This document shows positions 50,330 through 59,547 of a stretch of DNA of 62,796 nucleotides, piece by piece. Numbering within the stretch: the first letter of the stretch is position 1; every line of letters starts with the position of its first letter. This DNA comes from Mycobacterium neglectum (lineage in GTDB: Bacteria; Actinomycetota; Actinomycetes; Mycobacteriales; Mycobacteriaceae): NCBI RefSeq assembly GCF_002591975.1, contig NZ_NVQE01000035.1, forward strand, positions 1-62,796. Reading direction: 5' to 3'. The notes below the pieces were generated by a model. It worked only from the letters and a program-made list of their open reading frames with translations, was not told where the DNA came from and ran no database searches. The position numbers and the translations under genes were made by a program.

Positions 50330-52402
50330 GTGACGTCAGCGCAGCGGCGCACATGGAAGTGCTGCGAACTGGAACGACGTTCCGCGGAATGGGGCATTGC
50401 GTTCCAACGCAATGACCGCGTGCCGAACGGGCTGGCGCTTGTTGTCTGCGATCCATGGGCGGCCTGCATCATGGCTTCTCAATCCACTGCTGAACGGCTG
50501 GGACGTGAGGACAGCGCGGCGCTGTGGACTGCGATGTCATGGGCCAAGCCAGGTGAGCCAGTCCTGGTCGGGTTGCCAGCGTTCGGCGGCAACCCCCGAG
50601 AAGCCCGTGAGTTGCCGAGCGCACTCAGCGACCTCGGTAGTAGCGCCGCAGGTCTTGCCGCGTCCTTCTATCCGCCCTCCTACTGGGACGAAGACGAAGA
50701 CGAAGACGAAGACGATGACGACGAAGACGACGACGGCTACGACGAAGACGCCGCCCGCGCCGAGCAGCAGTGGCTGGAGCAGTATTGGGCAAACAACGAC
50801 ACCCACTACCGGTGGTTCATGGAGGAGCGGGCCCGAGGAGTCCGCTGGCTCAGCACCTTCCGGCCGGCGCTGATTCGTGAACTGGCGACGCGATCGGCGA
50901 CCAACGCAGACCGTCCGGCCAGTTCGAAGATGAAAGTTACGCGCCACGGGGGATTCGCGATCCTGAGGAACGAAGCCGGCGGACGTCTTGGCAAAGTCCA
51001 ACAGGCAGTGCGCCTTCCGCACGGCAGGAAGGTAAGAGATTACGCCAAACCCGATTACGTAAACGTCCTGGTCCTAGCCTCCGAGCACGACCGGCCGGCG
51101 GCCGTCGCCGCCTACGCAGACATCGGAATCGAGCTCCCGTTCGACCCCACCCCTGGATGGCTGGACGCTGCGGTAGAGCCTGGCACACATGGATGGTTCG
51201 ACGTCACCTGGCGAGGCGCAGTCCGTGGAGTGCCGCTCGAGCTGCAGCTTGCGACCTTCCACATTCACACCGGAAGGCTCACAGCCGCCGTGGAGGAACT
51301 GTGTGAGTCTATAGATATACTACTGCGCCGCAACGGTTTCCAAGTCAAGGATGCAATAACAGCGCAGCCTCCGACGAGTCCGGATGAACTGTTCGGGATG
51401 GACCTAGACGGTCTGACCGAACTCATCGACCAAGCCGTCGACAGCGCACCGCTCATCGATGCTGCCAGATCGACAGCAACGGCACGCCCACAACCCCTTC
51501 GGGACTCGTACAGCTTCGAGTCGCTACGCCGGCGCGATCGCCGCCGACAGAACCGCAAGCTCCGATCAGCCGCGCGGTTACTGCTACCAGCACCGTGGGC
51601 ACAACAGGTCGAAGCCGTCTGGCACCCCGACCTCAACGCAAGCGCCGAGGCGACAGACGACACGGAACCCGCGATCCACAAGATCGCACCCAGAACGGGA
51701 ATGCGAAAAGTGTCCTGCCGCCTCTGCGACGCGACAGTCGTCGAGCACACCCCAGACCCCTACCCCTACTGCCACGACTGCTGCACCGACGCCCGAGAGG
51801 GCCTCTTCTACGACCGCGGGTTCGACGAACCCTGGGTGGCCGCCGCCGTGTGGTCGTTGAGAACGCTCGCAGAAATCGAGTTCGGCGGCCCGCCAGCCAA
51901 GCAGCAACTGGCCCAATTGCCCGAGCCCGGCCCGAACTCCGACCTACTCATGCTGTGCCGCATGCTAACCGCCAGAACGTATTACACCGAACTCGGCGCA
52001 GACCGTAAGGGCTACGCGTGGACCGACTGGCTGGCACAGGCCGGGTTGCTCACAGACGGCATTCGTACCGGCCGTGGAGTAACCGTCGTCGCAAAGGATG
52101 GGCACCTGTGCAGGTCGCTACTGGAGCGCCAAGTCGACGACTTCTTCCACGACCACGGGGTGGCTCACGAACCCGAGCCGCACTATCCATTCGACGTCGA
52201 GCACAACACCAACGGCTTTCGCGCAGACTGGAAACTCTGCGACGGAACATTCGTTGAGGCGCTTGGGTTCCCGAACGATCCGGCATACATGGCGAAGGCC
52301 AACCGGAAGATTGAGCTGGCAGCGCGCCACAACATCCCGGTGGTAACGCTCACGCACGCGGATACTCCCAACCTCGCTGGAATATTTGGCAAGTGGCTTT
52401 GA
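50330..52402 (+). CDS. Large protein with acidic tract, zinc ribbon and C-terminal predicted nuclease domain
   Basis: The 690-residue protein is not one I recognise. Residues 120-140 are almost all Asp/Glu. Cys463, Cys466, Cys481 and Cys484 form a zinc-ribbon-like knuckle (CRLC...CHDC). The C-terminal 100 residues resemble a PD-(D/E)XK or VSR/EDxHD-type nuclease: SLLERQVDDFFHDHGVAHEPEPHYP, then RADW (Asp633), DGTFVEALG (Glu643), and Lys656/Lys660 in YMAKANRKIELAARHNIPVV. The GTG at 50330 has GAGAAGGG nine bases upstream. It is divergent from the small nuclease gene, and no mobility gene is nearby. The function is unknown; a DNA-acting or defence role is inferred. Confidence 0.7.
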   Translation: MTSAQRRTWKCCELERRSAEWGIAFQRNDRVPNGLALVVCDPWAACIMASQSTAERLGREDSAALWTAMSWAKPGEPVLVGLPAFGGNPREARELPSALSDLGSSAAGLAASFYPPSYWDEDEDEDEDDDDEDDDGYDEDAARAEQQWLEQYWANNDTHYRWFMEERARGVRWLSTFRPALIRELATRSATNADRPASSKMKVTRHGGFAILRNEAGGRLGKVQQAVRLPHGRKVRDYAKPDYVNVLVLASEHDRPAAVAAYADIGIELPFDPTPGWLDAAVEPGTHGWFDVTWRGAVRGVPLELQLATFHIHTGRLTAAVEELCESIDILLRRNGFQVKDAITAQPPTSPDELFGMDLDGLTELIDQAVDSAPLIDAARSTATARPQPLRDSYSFESLRRRDRRRQNRKLRSAARLLLPAPWAQQVEAVWHPDLNASAEATDDTEPAIHKIAPRTGMRKVSCRLCDATVVEHTPDPYPYCHDCCTDAREGLFYDRGFDEPWVAAAVWSLRTLAEIEFGGPPAKQQLAQLPEPGPNSDLLMLCRMLTARTYYTELGADRKGYAWTDWLAQAGLLTDGIRTGRGVTVVAKDGHLCRSLLERQVDDFFHDHGVAHEPEPHYPFDVEHNTNGFRADWKLCDGTFVEALGFPNDPAYMAKANRKIELAARHNIPVVTLTHADTPNLAGIFGKWL

Positions 52403-52517
52403 AAAGTGCCGCGACACGGCGAACTCTTGGTCGGGTTCGGGCCCGCTGCCGCAGCCCGGCCATGATGAGTAGCCCGATAAGGGTCAGCGCGATGATTCTC
52501 GCGACGCGTGTCGCCAC
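52350..52517 (-). CDS. Possible 55-residue single-TM protein
   Basis: A GTG at 52517 has the strong ribosome-binding site GGGAGG six bases upstream. The frame encodes ATRVARIIALTLIGLLIMAG (one TM helix) followed by a basic region RQRARTRPRVRRV. Its 3' end overlaps the end of the large nuclease gene by 53 bases on the opposite strand. It could be a native gene cut by the accessory insert. The remaining bases to 52622 hold nothing else that I recognise. Confidence 0.4.
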   Translation of the reverse strand: MATRVARIIALTLIGLLIMAGLRQRARTRPRVRRVAALFKATCQIFQRGWEYPRA

Positions 52518-52622
52518 GTTCAGCCTCCCGGTATCGCTCGCGGCAGCGGTATCTGGCCACCCTGCGGGATGAGAGGAACCGCGGGCGGTGGTGGCGCGAA
52601 CACTAGCTGGACCCACGCTGAG

Positions 52623-54320
52623 TCAGGCCCGCAAGAGCGCGTCGTAGATGCGCTGCGCGGTGGCCGGATCCCAGTCGGGTGGATCGAGGATATCCACCCA
52701 GAGTTGTGCGGCGTCGGGACCGAAGGCGTGCCCGTATCCGTAGGGCACCTCGGCGGAGAAGATCATGTCCAGTGTCACCTGCCAGAACGTCACGAATGGC
52801 AGCCATCGAACGCCGGGGTCGACGTCAGGCCCGAGCGGTTCACGCAACCAGTCCGGGCGGTGTAGCAACAGATCGAAGGATCACCAGGTGATCGGATCGC
52901 TGGCGTGCTGCCAGAACACCACCCGCGGAAACTTCCATGGCTCAGCAAGATTGACATCGGCGGGCCGCGAAGCGAACCGGATGTGTCGGCCCTCGTCGAT
53001 CACCGGGAGCCGCTCGAGCGATCCGGGGTCGCGGTTGGCGGTGAGCCTGCTCCACGGCTGCGCGAAATTCGGCGTCCCCACCAGCAGCGCGCCGTCGGTG
53101 CGGCTGACGATGTCGGCGCCCGAGGCGAACGCCGCCTGCCCGCCGAATGAACCCAGACTCTCGCCGAACACCACCAACTTGGGGCGCGCGTCTTCGGGAA
53201 GGTCGACCCAGGCCCGGTACACCGCTTCGAACAGCGCCTGACCGGCGATTGGAGGTGTCTCCCGATCTGCGACGAACGACAACGCACTGGGCAGAAACGA
53301 GTACTGCATCGACGCGATCGCGGTATCCCCGCCGTTCACGTATTCAAGGGCGGTTGCCACGTTGGGATTCACCCAGCCGCGCCCCGTCGTGGTCGCCACG
53401 GCCAGCACTTTGCGGTCGAAGGCACGGGTACGACGCAACTCCTCGACCACCTGCTCGGCGATGCCCTCGACGCTATCGGCGGACTCACGGCCGGCATACA
53501 CCCGGATCGGGGTCAGCGCCGCAGTGCCGGTGACCTCCGCGATCTGCTCGGCGGTCGGACCACCGGCAACGAAGGTTCGGCCCTCACGCCCCAGGGTGTC
53601 CCAGGCTTGTTGTGATGCCGGTGAGCCGGAGCGTTCCGGTGCTGCCGGGCGCGTCACGCCGTCGGCGGTGCTGTGGTCGGCGACTTCTGCTGAGCTTTCG
53701 GCCACAGTCAGCAGGCCTCGATGCAGTGCGCCGTTTAGTCCCACGACCACCAATGCCACGACGAGCACGACCGCGATGAGTCGAGCGATCGGGCCGGAAA
53801 CGACCCGATTCCCTTGTTTTGCCAGCCAATTGGTCGCCGAGCGCAATCCGCGCCCGATCGCCAGCAATGCGGTCGCGATTACGACCGCGATGACGAAAAC
53901 CAAAATGTAGAACGACCGTTGGGCGCGCGGCAGACCGACGAGGTCGCGCAGGATCTGCTGCCACCACGATCCAAGCACCAGGAAGATCGGGACCACGACA
54001 AGTGCCGCGACCGCCAGTCCGCGCCAGCCGAGCAGCCGGGTGCGGGGCGACCAATGGGATCGAATCCCGCAGCGCCGGATCACCCACGCGACGGCACAGC
54101 TCAGGCCGTATCCGATCGCGACGCTAATGCCCGTAGCGACGCCCTGCAGGTACCACGCCCTCGGCAGCAGGGACGGGCTCATCGACCACGCGAAGAACAA
54201 CAATGCCAACGACAAACCGAACGGATGCAGCGTGGATGCGTAGCGCGAGAATCTCGACGAAATGATCAGACGGCGGGTCTTGCTCTGCCACGGCTCATCG
54301 GATGCGATCAACCCCGGCAC
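52623..54320 (-). pseudogene. Alpha/beta-hydrolase membrane protein broken by an in-frame stop
   Basis: The joined reading frame (about 565 codons) has several N-terminal TM helices (about 20-215). An alpha/beta-hydrolase domain follows with nucleophile elbow VVFGESLGSFGG. It belongs to the actinobacterial Abhydrolase_9-like family. A TGA at 52881-52883 interrupts it in frame: ...VVFWQHASDPITW, stop, SFDLLLHRPDWLREPLG. The downstream 80 residues continue the family's C-terminus, so one base change (TGG to TGA) is likely. The start is GTG 54320, downstream of the TetR gene. It is a pseudogene, a polymorphism or a sequencing error. Confidence 0.75.
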
Positions 54321-54378
54321 CCGACCCTGACGGCGATGAGCAGAGTCCGCATTCTGCGCGACTGTAGTGGATGGGAGC

Positions 54379-54966
54379 TCAGACGAGCGCTCCGCGCAGG
54401 ACCAGCTCGGCAAGTGCCGTCGCCGCGGCGTCGACGTCCTTGACATGGCGCACGCAGACCGCATACCAGGCGCCGCCGGCGATCACGTCCATGACGGTGT
54501 CGGCGTCGACCCCGGGGCGGGCGGTGCCGTCAGCGATCGCGGAGTCCACCCTTTCGGCGAGTTGACTGCGGGCGGCGGCCTCCAAGCGGTCACTGAGCAC
54601 GCGGCGCATCCGGCGGTCCGACCGCAAGTCGTTGAGAAGTCCGGGGAGCGCCTCACGCACCGCCGGGTCGCCGTACATGGCCAGGGCTCCGCGGCACAGC
54701 CGGGTGATCTCGGCGACGAAGTCATCGGCGGGAGGTTCGGCGCCGAGGTCGGGAAAGAGCGCCTCGTGCACCAGTTGGGCCTTCGAACTCCATCGGCGGT
54801 ACACCGCGGGACGGCTCACCTGCGCGGTGGTGGCGATCAGATCGATGGTCGTCGCCGCGTAGCCACGGTCGACCAGCAGGCGCCGGGTCGCGGCGAGCAC
54901 CGCGGCATCGATGGACGGGTCGCGGCGCGAACCCTGTCGCCGATGACGGCGCTGCGCGGTCTCCAT
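54379..54966 (-). CDS. TetR-family transcriptional regulator
   Basis: The 195-residue protein has an N-terminal TetR HTH (about 15-65; AAVLAATRRLLVDRGYAATTIDLIATTAQVSRPAVYRRWSSKAQLVHEALF) and a C-terminal ligand/dimer domain of the TetR_C type. GGGGAGGG eight bases before ATG 54966 fixes the start. It is divergent from the molybdopterin oxidoreductase, with two inverted repeats between them. The pair resembles Rv0196-Rv0197. Its targets probably include the neighbouring genes. Confidence 0.9.
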   Translation of the reverse strand: METAQRRHRRQGSRRDPSIDAAVLAATRRLLVDRGYAATTIDLIATTAQVSRPAVYRRWSSKAQLVHEALFPDLGAEPPADDFVAEITRLCRGALAMYGDPAVREALPGLLNDLRSDRRMRRVLSDRLEAAARSQLAERVDSAIADGTARPGVDADTVMDVIAGGAWYAVCVRHVKDVDAAATALAELVLRGALV

Positions 54967-54995
54967 GATTCGCACCCTCCCCTCGCAGATTTGTC

Positions 54996-55010
54996 GTTAC
55001 AGTGTGTCAC
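54996..55010. promoter_or_regulatory. Candidate TetR operator
   Basis: GTTACA-GTG-TGTCAC is an imperfect inverted repeat (one mismatch per half), 30 bases before the TetR start codon. Size and place are typical for TetR autoregulation. Binding is inferred. Confidence 0.45.
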
Positions 55011-55025
55011 AACAATACGGTCGCG

Positions 55026-55079
55026 AACGTGCGTTACCCGCACACTTATCGGCCCTGAGCCGTGCGGGTAACCCACGTT
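55026..55079. repeat. Long inverted repeat upstream of the oxidoreductase
   Basis: AACGTGCGTTACCCGCAC (55026-55043) and GTGCGGGTAACCCACGTT (55062-55079) match as inverted 18-bp arms with one mismatch around an 18-base loop. It ends 23 bases before the ATG of the oxidoreductase. It may be a pair of operator sites or a strong mRNA hairpin. Confidence 0.75.
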
Positions 55080-55102
55080 CGGCGAAAGCAGTGGAGGCGA
55101 AT

Positions 55103-57354
55103 ATGACCACCGGACAAACGAACCTGCTGGCGGGTATCGGCGAGGACGGCCGCCACCTGTACACCTGCCCGCTGTGCGAAGCCATGTGCGGCTTGGAGAT
55201 TGAGGTCTCCGACGGTCGAGTGGTCGGCATCCGTGGTAACCGCGACGACACCTGGAGTCGCGGCCACATCTGCCCGAAGGGCGCGAGCCTGGGCGTTGTG
55301 CACGAGGATCCCGACCGGATCCGCCGGCCGATGATCAAGGTCGACGGGCACTGGCAGGAGGTCAGCTGGGACGCGGCGTTCCGGCGCTGCACCGAACTGC
55401 TGGCACCGGTGATCGAGAAGTACGGCATCGGCGCGGTGACCTGCTATACCGGAAACCCTCTCGCGCACTCCTTCTCGCTCGGCCGCTATACCGGGGTGCT
55501 GCTGGGTATGTCGGGCATCCCACTGTCCTACTCGCCGGGAACCGTCGACCAGTGGCCGAAGAACCTCTCGTCGCACCTGATGTACGGCGGTTGGTGGTCG
55601 TTCCCGGTGCCCGACATCGAGCGCACCGACCTGCTGGTGGTGATGGGCGCGAACCCGGCCGCATCGCAGGGCTCACTGCTCGCCGCACCGGACGTGATGG
55701 GCATCATCGACGGAATCCGTAAGCGGGGCAAGGTGATTGTGATCGACCCGGTCCGCACCCTTACCGCGTCCCGCGCCAGCGAGTGGCTGCCGATCACACC
55801 GGGCACCGACGCCGCGCTGCTGCTGGGGGTCACCCACACGCTGTTCGACGAGGACCTGGTCGCGCTCGGCGCGATGGCGCCGCACCTCGACGGGCTCGAC
55901 CGGCTTCGAGAGGTGACCGCCGACTGGTCCCCGGAACGGGTCGCCGGTGTCACCGGCATCGACGCGGAGCGCATCCGTGGGCTCGCACGTCAGCTCGTGA
56001 GCACCGAACGCGCCGTCGTGTACGGCCGGATCGGCACGTGCAACCAGGAATTCGGCAGCCTGGCCAGCTGGCTCGTCGACGTCGTCAACATTCTCACCGG
56101 GCACTTCGACAACGTCGGCGGCTCGATGTTCCCGCGCGCCACCGCATGGTCGGTGACGGTGCAGCCGATCCCCGGCCTCGAAGACGGCGCCGCAGAGTTC
56201 GGCCGCTCCGTACTCGGGTGCGCGGCGCCAAGGAGGTGCTCGGTCAGGTGCCGGTGTCATGCCTGGCCGAGGAGATCGCGACGCCGGGGGAGGGCCAGAT
56301 CAAGGCGCTCATCACCGTGGCGGGCAACCCGGTCCTGTCGACTCCGGCCGGTCACACGCTCGACGAGGTGCTGCCGCAATTGGACGCGATGATCGCGGTT
56401 GACCTCTGGCTCAACGAGACGACCAGGCATGCCGACGTGATCCTGCCCGGGCTGTCGCCGCTGGAACAGCCGCACCACGACGACCTGATCCTCAACTTCG
56501 CGGTCAACAGCATCGCCAATTACTCCGCGCCGGTGTTCGAGCCGGAAGAGCCGGATCGTCCCCGCGAGTGGGAGATCCTCGTGCGGCTGACGGGGTTGTG
56601 CACGGGCATGCCCGCCGAGGACGTCGACGTGGCGGCCATCGACGACGGGTTCTTCGACTACATGGCGTTCACCCAGGGCCTCGACGGCGCCGAGATCCGC
56701 AAGCACTACGAGCATGGCGGTCCCGAACGCATCCTCGATCTCACGCTGCGCACCGGCCCCTTCGGCGACCGGTACGGCGAGAACCCGGACGGGCTGACCC
56801 TGGACAAGCTCAAGGCCCAGCCCAACGGCATCAACTTCGGACCGATGGTTCCCCAGGTGCCCGAGGTGCTGGGGACCGCCGACAAGAAGATCCGGCTGGC
56901 ACCGCAGTATCTGCTCGACGATCTGCCCCGACTCGCCGCGCGCCTCGACCGTGCCCCCGACGAACTGGTGCTGGTGAGCCGGCGGCATCTGCGGTCGAAC
57001 AACTCCTGGCTGCACAACGTCGGTCCGCTGATGAAAGGCAAGGACCGGTGCACGCTTCTGATGCACACCGACGACGCGGTCAAGCACGGCGTGGTGACCG
57101 GCGATGTCGTGACGGTGAGCTCTGCGGGAGGCAGCATCGAAGTGCCCGTCGAAGTGACCGGCGCGATCATGCCTGGCGTGGTGTCGATGCCGCACGGATG
57201 GGGTCACGGGAAGCCGGGCACCCGCATGTCGGTCGCCAACGGTTCCCCCGGCGTGAACACCAACGTGTTGTCCCCGCCGAACTTCATCGACGAACCGTCG
57301 GGCAACGGGGCACTCAACGGCATCCCGGTGACGGTCACCGCGACGACGACCTGA
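55103..57354 (+). pseudogene. Molybdopterin-dependent oxidoreductase with a frameshift (Rv0197-like)
   Basis: The two frames together encode about 750 residues. They comprise an N-terminal 4Fe-4S site (CPLCEAMCGLEI...HICPKGAS), the molybdopterin domains (LVVMGANPAASQGS, NNSWLHN) and a C-terminal molydopterin-dinucleotide-binding domain (DVVTVSSAGGSIEVPVEVT). The frame changes at about 56205-56212: EFGRS is followed, in the other frame, by RTRVRGAKEVLGQVP. Loss of one C from a CCC run explains it. ATG 55103 has GGAGG upstream. It may be inactive, or the base may be a sequencing error. Confidence 0.8.
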
Positions 57355-57366
57355 AAGTATCTCGGC

Positions 57367-57864
57367 GTGGGCAAGAACGAACGTTCAAAAATCGTCATGA
57401 GCGACGACGAGATCGCCGAGTTCATCGAGCGCAGCCGCACCGCCACGATGGCGACGGTGCTCGCCGACGGACGGCCGCATCTGGTGGCGATGTGGTACGC
57501 CGTGCTCGACGGAGAGATCTGGTTCGAAACCAAGGCCAAATCGCAGAAGGCGGTCAACCTGCGCCGCGACCCGACCATCACGGTGATGATCGAGGACGGG
57601 CAGAGCTACACCACGCTGCGCGGGGTCTCGATCGACGGGCAGGCCGAGATCATCGACGATCCGGAGACCAATCTGCGCGTCGGCATCAGCGTGTGGGAGC
57701 GCTACACCGGTCCCTACACCGACGAGATGCGTCCGTTCGTCGATCAGATGATGAACAACCGGATCTGTGTGCGCGTGGTGCCCGGCCGGTTGCGTAGTTG
57801 GGATCACCGCAAGCTCGGTATGGGCGAGATGCCCATCGGCGGCAGCACCGCCGAGTACCTGTAG
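57367..57864 (+). CDS. PPOX-class F420-dependent oxidoreductase
   Basis: The 165-residue protein has a split-barrel flavin-binding fold (IAEFIERSRTATMATVLADGRPHLVAMWYAVLDGEIWFETKAKSQKAVNLRRDPTITVMIEDG). This fits the pyridoxamine-phosphate-oxidase-like, F420-binding class common in mycobacteria. The substrate is unknown. The start is GTG 57367, 12 bases after the oxidoreductase stop, so the genes may be cotranscribed. Confidence 0.85.
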   Translation: MGKNERSKIVMSDDEIAEFIERSRTATMATVLADGRPHLVAMWYAVLDGEIWFETKAKSQKAVNLRRDPTITVMIEDGQSYTTLRGVSIDGQAEIIDDPETNLRVGISVWERYTGPYTDEMRPFVDQMMNNRICVRVVPGRLRSWDHRKLGMGEMPIGGSTAEYL

Positions 57865-57871
57865 GGGAGAG

Positions 57872-58351
57872 ATGGATCCGAACAACAAACCCAAGCAACT
57901 GAATTCGCCGTTCGTCACGAAGGTGATGAAGTACGCGGGCAAGGCGCACGTGTGGGTGTACCGAAAGTCAGGCGGGAAGATCGGCGCCAACTGGCGCGTC
58001 GGCGCGGGACTGAAGAAACCCGTGCCCACCTTGCTGCTCGAGCACACCGGCCGCAAGTCCGGTAAGACGTTCGTCTCGCCCTTGGTTTTCATCAATGACG
58101 GGCAGGACGTGATCGTGGTGGCGTCGAAGGGTGGCAGCGACACGCACCCGCAGTGGTACCGCAACCTGGTGGCCATCCCCGACGCCTATATCGAGATCGG
58201 CACCGATCGCCGGGCCGTGCGCGCGGAGACGGCGTCGCCGGAAGAAAAGGCGAGGCTCTGGCCGAAGCTGGTGGAGGCCTACGCCGACTTCGACACGTAT
58301 CAGAGCTGGGCCGACCGCGAGATCCCGGTGATCGTGCTCAAACCTCGCTGA
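57872..58351 (+). CDS. Deazaflavin (F420)-dependent nitroreductase-family protein
   Basis: The 159-residue protein has the Ddn-type split barrel: KYAGKAHVWVYRKSGGKIGANW near the start, then PTLLLEHTGRKSGKTFVSPLVFINDGQDVIVVASKGGSDTHPQWYRNLVAIPDAYIEIG, typical of the F420H2-dependent family that includes the pretomanid-activating Ddn. The ATG at 57872 has GGGGAGAG immediately upstream, seven bases after the previous stop. It probably reduces quinone or enone-type substrates; the true substrate is unknown. Confidence 0.9.
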   Translation: MDPNNKPKQLNSPFVTKVMKYAGKAHVWVYRKSGGKIGANWRVGAGLKKPVPTLLLEHTGRKSGKTFVSPLVFINDGQDVIVVASKGGSDTHPQWYRNLVAIPDAYIEIGTDRRAVRAETASPEEKARLWPKLVEAYADFDTYQSWADREIPVIVLKPR

Positions 58352-58472
58352 TCGCGCGGTGCGAGCTATCTCACAGCCCTGAATGTTGGCTGGCCCGGAG
58401 TGTCGGGTAGCCAACCAACAGGTGCACCCCAGCGCCGACCCAAACCGTCAACGCTAAAGGGGCGATTTACTG

Positions 58473-59435
58473 ATGGCTAGCACTACCGAGACAACTTTGA
58501 TCAACCAGCTACGAACCGTTCTTGACCTGACCCACACCGAGATTCAGGTTGCAGAGACCCGGATTGCGCAGGCGCGCACCGAGGCTGTGGAGAAGGAACT
58601 CACTCAGAACGCGAACAACGGTCGCATCCGCGCCGAGGCGATCGAGAAGGCGATCCGCGACCTCGGCGGTTTCCCGGACACCATCGGTCCGTTCCTCGGC
58701 CGCGCAGCCGCCGCGGTAAAGGCGCTGACCGAGCAGGCGCAGCCCTTCGACGAAGCGCTACTCGGTGATCTCGCGCTGGAGGACCAGCTGCTGGACCGTG
58801 CGCGCTACATCAAGGCGCTCGCGGTCGCGGCCAAGAACACCGACGTCCAGGCCCTCGCCGACCGCTTGATCACCGCGCACTCGGCGACGGTCAACTGGCT
58901 GACCACCGTGCTGGCCGAGGACGCCCTCGGTGGGCCCGCGGCACTGCGCCGCACACCCCTGCAGGCGGCCGCGGGCACGGCGGTCAAGATCGTGAACCTG
59001 CCCGGTCAGTGGTCGGCGCAGTCCGTCGATCGGGTCGCCGAGCTGCTCCGATCGACCGGTCCGGCCGTCGACGACTTGGTGCGCCGCGCACAGCACGCCG
59101 GCGAGGTCGCGCTCAAGGCGCTCGGCGCCTCGCGGGATGCGGCGCTGCAGAGCGCCGAGGGCGTCGTCCGTGACGAAGGTGCCGACAAGACCGCCGACGC
59201 GCTGCACGACGCGCGCGCCGCAGGTGGCGTGCTCGACGCCGAGGAGCTGCCGATCGAGGAGTACGACGAGCTGAACCTCAACGACGCCGTCGCCGCGGTC
59301 AAGGAACTCGAGGCTCCGTCTGACATCCGGACGATCATCGCCTACGAGGAAGCGAACAAGAACCGCCAGAAGCTGGTATCTGCCGCGCAGACGCGCGTTG
59401 CCGAGATTGCACAGGAGGTTGTCGGCCTGAGCTGA
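58473..59435 (+). CDS. Ferritin-like helical protein
   Basis: The 320-residue protein is almost wholly helical. The N-terminal 155 residues (LRTVLDLTHTEIQVAETRIAQARTEAVEKEL, FDEALLGDLALEDQLLDRARYIKALA, LADRLITAHSATVNWLTTVL) look like a four-helix ferritin-like bundle with acidic and His residues that could bind metal. The C-terminal half is acidic and helical. It has no signal peptide. I do not know a function. A hairpin terminator follows, and the promoter must lie in the 121 bases upstream. Confidence 0.75.
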   Translation: MASTTETTLINQLRTVLDLTHTEIQVAETRIAQARTEAVEKELTQNANNGRIRAEAIEKAIRDLGGFPDTIGPFLGRAAAAVKALTEQAQPFDEALLGDLALEDQLLDRARYIKALAVAAKNTDVQALADRLITAHSATVNWLTTVLAEDALGGPAALRRTPLQAAAGTAVKIVNLPGQWSAQSVDRVAELLRSTGPAVDDLVRRAQHAGEVALKALGASRDAALQSAEGVVRDEGADKTADALHDARAAGGVLDAEELPIEEYDELNLNDAVAAVKELEAPSDIRTIIAYEEANKNRQKLVSAAQTRVAEIAQEVVGLS

Positions 59436-59457
59436 TTTCCCCTGCAGTTCGACCGAG

Positions 59458-59487
59458 CACCCCGTGCCCTCAGGGCGCGGGGTGTTT
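59458..59487 (+). terminator. Intrinsic terminator
   Basis: CACCCCGTGCCC (59458-59469) pairs with GGGCGCGGGGTG (59473-59484), with one G-U pair and a three-base loop, and TTT follows. It ends the ferritin-like transcript. Confidence 0.7.
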
Positions 59488-59547
59488 GCGTGCCGGGCCG
59501 GCACGGCATGCTAGGACAGACGACGAGGTCGAACTGGAGGGGGCAAG

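Noticed and set aside
50330..52402. Naming the large protein as a known restriction enzyme
   Set aside because: Only weak motif similarity is visible; no methylase or specificity subunit is present.
49525..52622. Prophage or integrative element
   Set aside because: No integrase, recombinase, phage structural gene or duplicated tRNA 3' end was seen, so only a small accessory insert is supported.
54379..54975. GTG 54975 as the TetR start
   Set aside because: The ATG at 54966 has an ideal ribosome-binding site (GGGGAGGG, eight bases).
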